Below, in pieces: positions 37,976-50,358 of a stretch of DNA of 64,000 nt. The stretch is from Branchiostoma lanceolatum (lineage: Eukaryota > Chordata > Leptocardii > Amphioxiformes > Branchiostomatidae). Under the pieces are notes generated by a model. It had not been told where the DNA came from. It saw only the letters and a program-made list of their open reading frames with translations, and ran no database searches. Location: positions 3,286,001-3,350,000 of the forward strand of contig NC_089723.1 of assembly GCF_035083965.1 (NCBI RefSeq). Direction: 5' to 3'. Within the stretch, counting starts at the first letter, position 1. Each line of letters starts with the position of its first letter. Both the position numbers and the translations under genes were made by a program.

Positions 37976-38454
37976 CTATGTATGTAGTGAAAATGTTGGC
38001 AATTTTTTCACATGATCTAGGTTAAACGTTCTCAACAAAAAATGAATAACATTGGCACATTTTCTATATCTTCATTACAAACGCGCCCATGTAAAACACG
38101 TATTATAACATGTAAGCCTATGGGGAAAAAAACTCATAAATGAGACCTTAGTTCCAATCACATATGGACAATTTGCACAAGTTGACGTGATAGAAGCAGG
38201 GAATGAAGCTTCTTCTTTCTTTCTTCTTAGCCTTGTGAAAACGAGATTTCTAGCAGTTTGCGCGTGTAAAAGTGTAAGTAACAAAAAAAGTGACCTATAT
38301 GGATAAGCAAAGGGAAATCCTAAAGTTTGGTGATCTAGTAATTTTATCCTGTCACTGACGAAGGGCTGTAGATGCTACCTGTAACGTCCGACCGTTACCA
38401 AAATCTATCCAATTGCTTGAGTAACTATTTTTCTTGTGAATAATAACATTAACA

Positions 38455-39060
38455 AGGAAATAGGTCCGACTAACAAATCATGTTCATTTCTTTAATCATC
38501 TATGTAAGGTACATTTCGCCATTAGTCGTACTTTGTGACGCCAATCTTTTCTACAAGATTTGCATTAGTACCAGAACAGCTACACATTACGTCATCATCC
38601 TTGCCAAAGGTGGCTTCATCTGAAGACCTATGGTCTGCCCTGATAGGTACTCCTTTACTTTTAAGATTACAGTTACTTGGGTATTACGCGATATAGCCTC
38701 CTCATTGAGGACTGTCTATACGGTGCAAATCTTAAATAACTTCCAATCTAGTCGCGTGCAAAACGCGATTAAAAGCCGTGCAAAAGCTGTGTCTTCTCGT
38801 GTCAATACATGTGCGCCTCTTTTCATAGAATAAGAAGAAGCCTTATATGCAGACCGCCCGCGTGGTGGGTGGAGAATATATCATAACCAATGTGTGTACG
38901 TTTTGTAAAAGCCCAAGTTGAATTTTACATGCAGTCAGACTTAGTGGTAGTCGGAACTTTAGACGTAACGTTAAGTTTGTGGAATTCAGTGATTTGTGAT
39001 GAAACGAGTGAGGAAATCGATCTGACTATCATGTCAAGGCCGCCTCTTCTATGTCTCCCC
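38455..39060. repeat. Paralogous 3' flank of TC3
   Basis: Matches 46555-47160 almost base for base over several hundred positions (e.g. 'tacgcgatatagcctcctca') and 30360-31130 less closely. Preceded at 38345-38430 by a single fold-back arm shared with TC4 and TC5 but not TC2. Confidence 0.8.
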
Positions 39061-39071
39061 TTACTCTTTGT

Positions 39072-42000
39072 TTACTTTTTTAACCCATGTTTCTGCCATT
39101 TGTTTTCCCGTCGTGCAGGCTGGCCAGTCTTCCCAAGAGAGCCCCTTGGCCCACGGGGCCCTCGTGGCCCAGTTTCCCCGGGAGCGCCCACTGGCCCAAT
39201 CGACCCAGTCTTCCCGGGAAAGCCCTCTGGACCGATCGGCCCAGTTTCACCGGGAGGGCCCACCGGCCCGATCGGTCCAGTTTTCCCGGGAGAACCCCTT
39301 GGCCCACGATGCCCAGATGGCCCAGTTTCCCCGAGAGGGCCCACTTGCCCGATCGGGCCAGGTGGGCCAGTCTCCCCGGGGTAACCAACTGGCCCGACCG
39401 GGCCAGTCTTTCCGGGAGGGCCCTGTAGCCCACGATGCCCAGGTAACCCATTTTCCCCGGGAGGGCCCACTGGCCCGATCGGTCCAGTCTCCCCGGGGGA
39501 ACCAACTAGTCCAGCGGAGCCCACTTGCCCACGTGCCCCGTCTTTTCCTGGGGATCCGGCTGTTCCTTTCGGTCCACGGGGCCCAGCCTCTCCGGAAGGG
39601 CCCACTGGCCCGATCGGCCCAGTCTTTCCGGAAGGGCCCACTGGCCCGATTGGCCCAGTCTTTCCGGGAGGGCCCACTAGTCCAGGTAGACCGCGTGGTC
39701 CAATAGGGAAACCTACAGTAAACAATGAACAATGAGCTTTATTGCTCGACAATTGTACAGGACACAATGTATGACAACAATGACAAAGCAATCAATATAA
39801 TAAATACTACTCTATTCTACAAAAATCATGACTACAAAGAGGCCAGGCGCTGAGCACAGTAGCAAGCACACATTCAAAGTAGTCCTCTGAACGCCTTCCT
39901 ACATGTGTACGTTTCTTTGAAGTTAGTAGACACAAAATTGCATTTGGTACATAATACATGCCATATTAGTGCAAGTGATTGGGCATATACTGCGCAAGTT
40001 ACTCTGTGTATCAACAGCATATATTATTCAGTCGAGTCTACAATATTGTACAGAAACAGCTTCAAGCCAACCTACCCCCTCCACAATCAATTGCATTTTC
40101 ACATGTACAGGGCCAACATATACATAAAGTATCTGAGTGTATAGCCGGTATATCCAACCCCTGGCTTTCCATAGACACACAGTAAAACATACCAGAGCGG
40201 AAGAACAATATGTAGCACAGATCCAAAATTGCATACATGAAAACATGCACATATATGAAAGAAAAGGGGAAGGGAATAAAAATGTTGAATAAAAACGCCC
40301 TTGCCTGACTTCATCTCGTGAAGACGCTGCTCCAAGACTCCCAAGTTACTCTTCATTGCGACTGCCACAGCGATGTTCATTTGCTAAATCGTTTCAAAGG
40401 AAAGTAAGCGATAAAATGGATTCAGGAGAGGAGGCTTCGTGGTCTGGTAATCCATATGAGTAGGCAAGGAAATTATTGTGAAGAATTCATTTTTTCTGGA
40501 AGGCTTGTTTTCTGCTGGGCTAAGTAAAAGTAACCAAATACCTAGTCATTTTGTTTTATTCAGATCTCCATTAGTGTTCATTATTCATAATTTTACACTA
40601 TTCTTCCTGGACTACACCTACATTATACACCAGTGTCTAGTGGTGCGGATCGAAACCCACGTTCCGGTTCCGGTCCGGACTCGAGTCCAGAGGTTTCGGT
40701 TCAGGTCCGGACTTGTAAGGTCCGGTCCGGCACCAAACATTGCCGTCACATTATGTGACTGATGCTGTTACCATTGTTAATCCCCCTAAATTCTCTAAAC
40801 TAGGGAAATATTCACACAAAAACACGTCTGCAGTTAGAACAACGTGTATATTCAGAACAAACGTACTAGTATGCTCTCTAATCAGCGTTATGACCTACAT
40901 GTCGGGTTGTTTCTGGTGGCGTCTCAAGAGCCTTGCAATATATTTTGACGCCCCCGGCACACCGGATCATTTTTCTCACATACTGCCGGCATTGTGTTTA
41001 CCTGACCTGTACCCTATGACACGCAATGTTCCCGGGCTGCAGGCAAAGGCCGCAAAACAAAGCTTCTTCTCTCTATCTCAGGTCAAACATGGCCGCCACT
41101 TGGCTCATTGGGGAAGTCCCCCAACGCATGACATGGCTAAGCCAATCTCATCGCTAGGTTCCCTTGGCGTCACCCAGATCTCGCGAGGAGTTGTGAGACT
41201 TCCTGATTTCGGCAATAGCGGCCATAGGGGCCATATCAGAAGCCAACAACAAATGTTTGCGTCTTTTCCATCGCAAACTTTGTGATTTATGGAAGGTTTT
41301 AGAGAGTTAAGGACCAAACAGAGGATGTACATATGTACATAAGTGCTAATTATTTTGACAAGTCCAAAAACCGGTTCTCAGCGTTTCGGTTTTTTTGGAC
41401 TCGGACCGAAACGTTTTACAAGTCCGGAACCGGTCCGGCCGGACCGATCCGCACCACTACCAGTGTCATTCATTCTCTGTTGAGCTCATCTACCCTAGAT
41501 CATGTGAAAAAATTGCCAACTACCAGTTGGCATACAATATCTTTCTATGGCAATTACAAACGGCACTTAGCTATACCCCCTAAATAGGCACTTTCCAGCT
41601 GAAAGCGATCGACCGAATTACCGCCACTGTCCGGCTGTGAACGTCCGACCTCGCGCGCGGCTGCCGAACTTTACCTGCTAATTTATTCCGTTACAAACAA
41701 GCGTTCATCAGTTTGACGCTTGAGATCAGTCGGGCTGGCTAAAAGGAAATTTCCAACCGATATAAACACACGTTCATGCAGCCGTTCATTTTGGGGGGTA
41801 CGGACACTTTGAGGGTACCCACTCGGAGTAATACAGGAATGAGACCTTAAATGAAATATAAGAACAAAAACGTATACAATTGTTAGACAGTAAATTGAAC
41901 AAAATCAAATATGATGAACTTAAATTAACTTACCTAGTCACTTCCATCTATATTCATATCAATTTGAAATAGAATATGACTTGCTACTTCTTATCATCAT

Positions 42001-44786
42001 TTACCTCATTCACTTTGTTGAACCGAGCGTCCATGTACACCATCATAAAGATTTGCGCTGAGACCAGGGCTAGTACGGCGAAAGTAGTGGCGATGCAGTG
42101 GCGGTGGGTGTGCATGACGTCACAAAAAGCACGACTTGAGGCTAGAATTTTGTAATTCAAAAAAAAACATCAAATAATACAAATAGATGGACGAAGACAA
42201 AGTGACGGCGGACTCAAGTTGTGCTCAACATATATTCTCCCCGTCACTTGTACATTAAAGAAAATAGATTATTTGACATGGTTCTCAAGTATGCGAATGA
42301 ATACATTTAAATACATATTGAATGCCTAAGTTTTAAGGGGAAAAAAGCAAAAAGGACACATCTAAAAACGTTTTGTTACTGTAACGCTAGGCTAGATGCA
42401 TGAGAATGATGTGAGGCTAGATGCGCATGTAAGAGGCATAAGTACCGTAGTGGTAGGATATAGTAAAATAAGATTCTTTTAAGAATATTTGAAACCTTTA
42501 AGATTTCTGAATTGTTTAAACTGTTTATCAGCCAAGGAAGTACTCTGTTATCATCTACAGTGGACGTCATCTCAATGGCAGTACATTATGTTCTTTACTG
42601 CTACGAGGGTCCACGTCACTTTCACATTTACAACACTGTAATATCTTTGATATAGTCCACACTTTCATTCACGGTGCAGGTAGATTCTCGTAATTGATAG
42701 ATCACCAACTTGTCTTGTTTACATTCATTTTTCTTTTATCCATTTTGTATCTATGTACGAATGTTGTCATTTTGTTTTACTCTTGTTTCATATATATATA
42801 TATGAATTTGAGTAGAAAGCGTTTTATAAGCAATTATGCTTTTGGGCTGATACTCGTAAGATATATGTAGAATAAAATTTATTTTAAAAAAAGAAGAAAT
42901 ATACACAAACTATGCTCATGACTAACTTCTTTCACGTTTTGTGTGTTTTGTTGTCTTTTATGTCACTTTTCGTTCCCGCCTGCCTGGGCGGACCCCGATT
43001 TGGAAATGTGACCATAGCATATGAAGTTCCTACCTGTGCTTTTGGCAGCAGCTGAGTTTGAGTAAACATGGCGGTTGACGTCTTCTGCGCAACCTTCATC
43101 CGTGGACGATTCGGTCTCTTTCTTCCTTTGTGACGACGTTCCCTCCTCGTCAGGGGAGTTCTCGTAAATGTTGTCGTCGTCGTCGTTTGTGTCCCCCTGG
43201 CAGACAGAAGGGGGTCGGCGCGGCGGCCTGTTGGTTTGCCCGCCGACGAGCCCCGTGGGGGTGGTACGGCGAGGCCCAGACATTTGTGCACTGTACTGGC
43301 AGGCAGCGAGTCCGCAATCTTTAACAACAAATGCGTATGAATATGACAAATGATATGATTAGCCTGATGACGTAATGAGGTACGTTGATGAAAATTAGAC
43401 ATCCAGGTAGTAAGATACGCCAAAAATAGTTACTCAAGCAACTGGATAGAATTTTGAAATTCAAAATTCTATCCAGTTGCTTGAGTAACTATTTTTGGCG
43501 TAACGTAATGAGGTATTTTATTCTTTTATATATGTACACGTGCTTTATGCGAATGACGTGTTCTTAATGGTACATTGATTTCGTCGAATGGACAGACGAA
43601 GGTTGTTTTTTTCAAACGTGGCGTAATGGTTAGACTGCTTGGCCCAGAATCAAGAAGTTCCGGATTCGACCCCTTGACATGTCGAGATGTTTTGCCCTTG
43701 GAAAAGGCACTTGACACGATCGATATCCCACCTCTCTCAAGTAAAAACGAGTACCTAGCTTCGGTAAAGGACGTGCCTCGGGTAGGACTTTAAATGGAGA
43801 TTCCATACGGTTGAGGAGAGCCACACCTTGAGCACGTTAAAGAACCCACCACACTTGTACTTATCGAAAACAGTAGGGGTCCTTCCTGGTGTTAGTGGAT
43901 CAAAACTATTCAGGTCTAAATTGGGTATAAAATTTCCCTACTCCTTATATGCCACCTATAGCAAAAGGACGCTATCTTGATCAGAAAAGGAAAGGGGGTA
44001 AACACATTTGGGAACACATCCTTGCCGCAGCGCCACCATACGACAAGAAGTAGTATAGCAGAGACCATTCAGGCCATGGGGAAGATAGCTGTTAAAGGCA
44101 ACCAAAGCAATATAAGGTACCAAAAGATGGTTTTAAAAATATGCAGAAATCTTTATGGTAGTGACATTTACAAACACTGTTTAGCACATTTGCGTAATAA
44201 CTTCAGACTTTGAGCATTTTGAAACCACGCAAAAAGGAGCCGTACAATGATCCTCCTAGTTTCATGAGCCTCCAAAAAAAACCCGCAACAATTTTCAATG
44301 AGTTATCACATCACACCGACGTCATGATTCTGCATTATGGATGTCGCTATACATTTAGATTGTGTTGTTTGGACTAATCATGTATAGAAATTACTAAATA
44401 AAATGACTTTCAAAATGCAATATTCGGGCCCTGATATTGCTTGGGTTTCCTTTAAGTTACCGAAAAGTTAGCCAGGTTGTTGCACTATTTATTTATGTAA
44501 TTAAGCTGAAAACAGTTGTTACCTTACCTGTTTGTTCGTCCGTTGTCTGATATAAGCAGGCAAGACGCCTAGCGTCTCCTGTACAATCTTCGGCAAGGGA
44601 CGATTCGGCCTCTTCATTTCTATGTGAAGACGTTGCTTCATCGTCTGGGGAGTTCTCATAAACGTGGTGTTCGTCGTCGCTTGTGCCAGCCAGGCGGACA
44701 GAAGGGGGTTGGCGCGACGGCCTGCTGGTTTGCCCGCTGCCGGGCCCCGCGAGGGCGGTACGACCAGGCTTTGCTTGCCCAGACAT
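39072..44786 (-). CDS. TC3: type II transmembrane collagen-like protein, two alternative first exons
   Basis: Common exons: membrane 42141-42005, coiled coil 40383-40305, collagen 39712-39072. First exons 44786-44528 and 43283-43034. Using the distal one the CDS is 1116 bases (371 aa); using the proximal, 1107. Membrane exon: [16 protein letters not shown], helix [19 protein letters not shown]. Coiled coil: [27 protein letters not shown] donor (g|gcaagg). The collagen exon is the longest and cleanest of the family: [14 protein letters not shown] onward, about 60 uninterrupted Gly-X-Y triplets, ending [17 protein letters not shown] before the stop. This is the least damaged member. An hAT element and half of an inverted repeat pair occupy the intron between the membrane and coiled-coil exons. 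Confidence 0.78.
40638..41459. mobile_element. Non-autonomous hAT-like element, 822 bp
   Basis: TIR 'tagtggtgcggatcg' with an exact 8-base target duplication ccagtgtc (40630-40637 and 41460-41467). Sub-terminal blocks repeat 'ggtccggactcgagtcc'-type motifs. The 181-codon open frame inside (40740-41285) shows no transposase signature. Confidence 0.9.
43034..43283 (-). CDS. TC3 alternative first exon 3b
   Basis: Encodes 83 residues: [11 protein letters not shown], Arg/Pro-rich part, an Asp run (DTNDDDDN), [13 protein letters not shown] and a Cys-containing end. Donor aca g|gtagg, phase 1. Confidence 0.7.
43393..43503. mobile_element. Fold-back element in the TC3 exon 3b promoter
   Basis: Perfect hairpin arms of about 43 bases (gatacgccaaaaatagtt...) plus the one-sided tail 'ttagacatccaggtagtaa'. 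Flanked by about 12 duplicated bases, cgtaatgaggta (43370-43381 and 43504-43516 region). Removing it restores about 125-base spacing between exon 3b and its promoter-like element. Confidence 0.85.
43534..43565 (-). promoter_or_regulatory. TC promoter-like element for exon 3b
   Basis: CACGTG, octamer variant atgcgaat, TGACGTG; 251 bases from the ATG because of the fold-back insertion. Confidence 0.55.
43615..43910 (+). repeat. tRNA-derived SINE-like repeat
   Basis: A-box-like 'gtggcgtaatggttaga', B-box-like 'ggattcgacccc', 'cccttggaaaaggcactt' and a long tail with 'ggacgtgcctcgggtagga'. Lies between the two TC3 first exons. Confidence 0.7.
44528..44786 (-). CDS. TC3 alternative first exon 3a
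   Basis: Encodes 86 residues: [16 protein letters not shown], then [16 protein letters not shown] and [12 protein letters not shown]; donor aca g|gtaagg. Near-identical to TC2 exon 2a, so these two are recent duplicates or have been homogenised. Confidence 0.73.
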
Positions 44787-44908
44787 TTTGCGCACTGTAC
44801 TGGCAAGCAGCGAGTTTACAATATTTAACAGTAAGGACGTATAAATACATGTATGACAAATGATATTTTGATTAGTCTGAAGAAGTTGTGTTTTTTTCTT
44901 TAATGTAT

Positions 44909-44936
44909 GTACACGTGTTCTATGCAAATGGCAGGT
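44909..44936 (-). promoter_or_regulatory. TC promoter-like element for exon 3a
   Basis: CACGTG and octamer atgcaaat (plus); the CRE-like half has decayed (ggcaggt). It is 123 bases upstream of the ATG. A further copy, with octamer variant atgcatat, is at 45073-45100. Confidence 0.6.
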
Positions 44937-45100
44937 TTTGCTTGCCCAGACATTTTCTCTCTGTACTGCCAATCAAAAACTGCGCAGTCTTAACATTAAA
45001 GAGTGATAGATATGACAAACAATGACGTGATTAGTCCGAGGGAGTAATCATTTTTTTGTTCTTTCATGTATAGACACGTGCTTTATGCATATGACGTGTT

Positions 45101-46444
45101 GTGAATGGCATTTTATTTTCAAACGTTGTTTTTCGTAGAATGGTAGACTAATGTTTTGGGAAAAGCTGTCCATCTAATAGATGCTTTGAGGGACACACAT
45201 CAAAAAGCCTTCCAACGGGTGCTTGAGTACTGATAACTTAATGATAGCTTTTATGTGTATTAAGATTGCATGAACTGACCAGATGATACTTTAACATCAA
45301 TAACTTCATAAATACATAAGTTCGGATTAAAAAACATTTCCATGAATGGTTTATTTTGAAACACATGAATTGTCCAAAATTGAGGGCTAGATTGTGCAAA
45401 AATATTATTTAAGAATTGGGTTGTGATCAACATGCAGTAGTCGTAAAGTAGTCGTTTTCACAGCTCGAGTCACATGTCTTTAATTTGCATAAAGTGACGT
45501 ATCAGAAGCAGTGAATAAAGGCCTCGTGAATACTGATGCAATAACTGAAGCTCCTTAAGCTTTCTCTGTAATTCAAAATTTTACTGTTCTGGCTGGCTGG
45601 TTGATAAACAAGGGTTAATGACCCGCCCTTGGGTTTATACGAACGAGGTGGTTTATGAGGTGATTATATTAACTAACCATGCCTTGCCTTACACCAAAGG
45701 AAAGCGCTCCATTAAAGTTGTTATCATATGGCCATTATCATATATCAAACATGAAATGGAATGTGAATGAGACAAGTCCTTTATAACATAGGAGAATAAC
45801 TGAACAAAGGAACGAAGGTTTTCCATGATATAAGTATGCAGGTAGTTTAGACTGAGATGTACTTAATGAAGTGCAAATTAAGCTAAGTGGGACTTAATTT
45901 GCATAATTAATGAGTGAAATCTATATTTGCAGTGTTTTCCATAATATGACTCAAATACATGTAACATATGTAGTTTATGGTAAGTAGAACATCAAGAGAT
46001 AACAATTATGCAAAAAAATACATAATTTGCATAATTGATGCAAAAGCGCCACAATTCATCTCAATGGTAGATGATAGGTCTGTCAATATTGCGACATGTG
46101 TAAGTTGATCCTTGGTTAAAGGTGTTCATGACCAAGCATATATTATGTAAATGTGTAAGTCATTTGCATAAACAGAATAGTTCATGGAGATATGAGGTCG
46201 CGGAACTCTTGTTGTATCTGTCTTTGGGACTATTAGGTTGTCTGATTTCTGTTTGATGAAATGTTTGGCCCCCTGGCAACTTCCTTCGGCACTGCAGCTG
46301 TGATTTAGTGAAATAATGATGACATTATCTTTGACTTTGATTAATGACATTGACTTTGTCTTATTTTTGTTTCCTATTGGGCTCCTAGGATCTGTCTTCA
46401 CCTTATTTACATATCAAAGAATAGTTTTTGGTTCAAAGCCTGGT
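45101..46444. other. TC3 upstream flank
   Basis: The first 300 bases match the flanks upstream of TC2, TC4 and TC5 distal first exons. The remainder is A+T-rich with several 'ttaatttgcat' strings and no exon, TIR element or RNA gene that I can support. Confidence 0.5.
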
Positions 46445-47426
46445 GATCCACAAATGTCGTCCCGTCACTGACGAAGGGCTATGGGTGCTACCTGTAACGT
46501 CCGACCGTTATCTAGTAATCTATCCAGTTGCTTGAGTAACTATTTTTCTTGTGAATACTAACATTAACAAGGAAATCGGTCGGACCAACAAATCATGTTC
46601 ATTTCTTTAATCATCTATGTAAGGTACATTTCGCCATTAGTGGTACTTTGTGACGCCAATCTTTTCTACAAGATTTGCATTAGCACCAGAACAGCTACAC
46701 ACTACGTCATCATCCTTGCCAAAGGGAGGCTTCATCTGAAGACCTATGGTGTGCCCTGATAGGTTATCCTTCACTTTTAAGATTACAGTTACTTGGGTAG
46801 TACGCGATATAGCCTCCTCATTGAGGACCGTCAATACGGTTCAAATCTTGAATATTTTCCAATCTAGTCGCGTGCAAAACGCGATTAAAAGCCGTACAAA
46901 AGCTGTGTTTTCTCGTGTAAATACATGTGTGTCTCTTTTCATAGAATAAGAAGAAGCCTTATATGCAGACCGCCCGCGTGGTAGGTGGAAAATATATCAT
47001 AACCAAAGTTGACTTTTACATGTAGCTGGACTTAGTGGTAGTCGGAACTTTAGACGTAAGCTTGTGGAATTCAGTGATTTGTGATGAAACGAGTAAGGAA
47101 ATCGATCTGAACTATCATGTCAAGGCCTCCTCCTCTATGTCTCCCCTTACTCTTTGTTTCCCTCCTGTTTAACCAGGGTGGCCCAACTCAGTTTGCACGT
47201 TGATATGGGTTTTCCCGTCGTGCAGGCGGGCCAGTCTTCCCTGGAGAGCCCCTTGGTCCACGGGGCCCTGGTGGCCCATCCTCCCCGGGAGAACCCACTG
47301 GCCCATGGAGCCCAGGTGGCCCATTCCTCCCGGGAGAGCCCGCTGGACCGATCGGCCGAATTTCCCCGGGAGAGCCCGCTGGACCGATCGGTCCAGTTTC
47401 ACCGGGAGGGTCAGCTGGACCGATCA

Positions 47427-48450
47427 CGGGCAATAGGCTACGGTATTTATGTTGGGGACCCGCCGTGGTACATATTTTCGCTCACATGCTCCCGATGACG
47501 GTTTCTCCCGTCATCCTTTGCGCCGCTCACTCCGGATTCTCCCGTCGTCCTTTGCGCTAAATTACCTCTTACTTTCAGGCCAAAGGTCACGATTACAGTC
47601 ATGCGCAAAAGGTCCATTTTAATCTCATAGAAATAGCCTTGTATATGCTTGTTAAAAGTAGCTGTAGGAGGCCTCTTTGTTGGAAATGATGGCGTTTTGA
47701 GCTGGAATTGACAGGTAAGGGTTGTGGCTATTTTATTTAGTTAGAAAAATAGGGTTTTAGCCATGTTTGGAGTGTCCGGTACACTTTGAAATAGGTGTAG
47801 TTTGGATGTTTTCAGTTCCTGTGTAGGGAGGTCAAAGGTCATCTCACCATGGTTTGATAGAATTTAACCACTTTGCGCCGGTGAAAAATCGGCGAAACTC
47901 ATTAGATCGACACTTGAGCGGTCAGACTACGCTGCCAAAGTGAGTTTTCCATCATCTAAACTTCAGGTAGGTGACTTTTGACAGCCGTTTTCGTATATGT
48001 TTACAATAGGCAGTATAGGGGCCTGTGAATGGTAGACCTTAGCCTTCAAAACGGGGCTAGCTGTGCGGCTCCGCCGAACCCTGTTCGGCTCCGCCGAACC
48101 CCGAACCCTATTCGGCATCACTTTTTCGCTCGTACGTTTTTCGCTCGTACGCTCGGCACGGGTGATCTCCCACTGCACGAAATGGCCTCGTATCCCGGCG
48201 TATACGTACAGGGATTCCTCCGGAAATATTCCATATCCCGGTGCGGATTTGGCGTATCCATTAGTTATAACGGATACGCTAAATCCGCACCGGGATATGG
48301 AATATTTCCGGAGGAATCCTTGTACGTATACGCCGGGATACGAGGCCATTTCGTGCAGTGTCCGCGCCGAGTACTTCGTCACGATCAGAACTTCAGCAGC
48401 TATTCATTATAATACATTTTCCTACCGCTTGACCAAGAGGCCCCCTTTCC
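47427..48450. mobile_element. Insertion of ~1 kb inside the TC4 collagen exon, with a 190-base palindrome
   Basis: No collagen similarity in this interval. At 48171-48360 there is a near-perfect palindrome (arms starting 'cactgcacgaaatggcctcg') with centre about 48266. A segment at 47575-47625 (aaaggtcacgattacagtc) recurs at 61500-61550. No clear terminal repeats, so it may be several nested insertions. Confidence 0.7.
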
Positions 48451-48900
48451 AGGGGAGGGCCCGTTGAAACTGATCGGTCCACTTTCACCGGGAGGGCCAA
48501 CTGGCCCGATCGGTCCAGGTGGGCCAGTCTCCCCGGGAGAACCAGCTGGTCCGATCGGTCCAGTCTTTCCGGGGGAGCCTACTGGCCCAGCGGGGCCCAC
48601 CGGCCCACGTGCCCCGTCTTTTCCTGGGGATCCAGCTATTCCTTTCGGTCCACGGGGCCCAGCCTCTCCGGGAGGGCCCACTGGCCCGATCGGCCCAGTT
48701 TTTCCGGGAGGGCCCATTGGCCCAGGGGACCCAGCCGTTCCCTTCGGGCCAACTTGTCCAGGTAGCCCGCGTGGTCCTATGGGGAAACCTGCAGCAAACG
48801 AACGGACACGGACAATGAACAAGCTTTCGCCCTACTTTATGTTGTATGTTATAGCAATTGTATATTGTTGTACAATAAATATGTAATGATATATGTTACG

Positions 48901-49012
48901 TTGATGAAAGTTAGACATCCAGGTAGTAAGATACGCCAAAAATAATTACTCAAGCAACTGGATAAGATTTTCAAAATTTTATCCAGTTGCTCGAGTAATT
49001 ATTTTTGGCGTA
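48901..49012. mobile_element. Fold-back element
   Basis: Same family as 43393-43503, with flanking duplication taatgatatatgtt (48884-48897 and 49011-49024, approximate edges). Lies in the TC4 intron before the collagen exon. Confidence 0.85.
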
Positions 49013-49270
49013 ATGATATATGTTGATAGAGTTATTAGGACTCAAATGACTGTGTGTCGATCTCTGTTATATTGTAACTGACCGTTTCGTGTTCCCTCAT
49101 GACCTCAATGAATAGCGGCCTGCGTGCCGATTTGAGCTTATCATGAATAAACAAAGGTTCAAACAAACAAACAAGTAACGGAAGGACTGAGAGCCGTTTC
49201 AGGCATACATGCATTGCAGTCTTCTGAACGGCTACGTTTCTTTGAGATCAGTAGACACAAAATTGCTCTG

Positions 49271-50358
49271 GTAACGTTGGGTAACATAAATTCGCGGGGT
49301 ACTTAAATTCGCGATTTTTCGAAAACGGGGTATTTAGGGATATGTGCTAGATGCAACATAAGTAATACCGCTAGAAATGCAAACCTGACAGACTTACGTA
49401 TTCAGAACACTGTCTGAAAAGCTTCGATAAGCATGGATTATAAGGCGACGAGGTCAAAAACTCTCCGTCCCTTATTGTTACAGTCTGAGGGCTTCGTGGG
49501 AGAAGTACACAACATGGTTGTCGGCTGGTTTATAAGAAAAATGTCACATCCGCTTCCTGCTAAACACAATTATTTACAAGACAACTTATTACAATCTCTT
49601 TTGCTAACCTGCAACTGGATTCTAAGTGTGATCAATCATCAAAACTCCTCTCTGTTGCTACAACCTACGGCACGTGTATTTTCCCGCCGCCATATTGTTA
49701 ACCAGAATCCTGTTGTCAAGCAGACGACAAAGGTTTGTGAGGAACACTTTTTTGTCTAAATGCTGCGTGTGATAGTGGACTGAGGAAGATATTTTCCTCA
49801 AAGTTTGCTCCTAACACAACAAGGAACACATGGACATAGTAGTATTACCATTGCTACGGCATCCAGCTAACTTTCCATGAATAATGTAACGTTACACGTT
49901 GCCCGATGATGACGATGGGCCGACTTTGAGTGAAGTTCTACCGACTCAACACACGGGTTGTTCCCGAACTGTGTGCGGTACGGCCGTTTTTTCGTGTATT
50001 TTTTTTACTTGGACACGTCTATATCCATAGCACTCTCCTCAAGCCAAGGATGGAACGAATAGATGCTGTATAAAATGTGATTTGCGGTAAGATATTCAAG
50101 ACGAATCTTCTCTCCCGAATTAATGTGCCCCCCTGTCCGACAGCACCGTCATTGTGTGTACGGCGGACGGTAGTTTCAAGTTGAAATATTATGGTGTCAG
50201 CACGACTAGAGACAAAATCTATCACATATATGATTAGTGCAAAGATAGTACATGATACTGACAGAATTATGGAAAAAAAGGATGGTTTATTGTTCTGCTA
50301 GATTGATTTCAGTCAACCATTATCGGAAAAATCCCGAATTTATGTTACCCAACGTTAC
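49271..50358. mobile_element. TIR element, ~1.09 kb
   Basis: Perfect 24-base inverted ends starting 'gtaacgttgggtaacataaa'. A plus open frame (49433-49759, 108 codons) shows no clear transposase motif. Inserted in the TC4 intron between the coiled-coil and collagen exons. Superfamily not assigned. Confidence 0.85.

Noticed and set aside
40740-41285. 181-codon open frame inside the hAT-like element
   Set aside because: No hAT dimerisation or DDE motifs visible, low-complexity edges; the element is too short to be autonomous.
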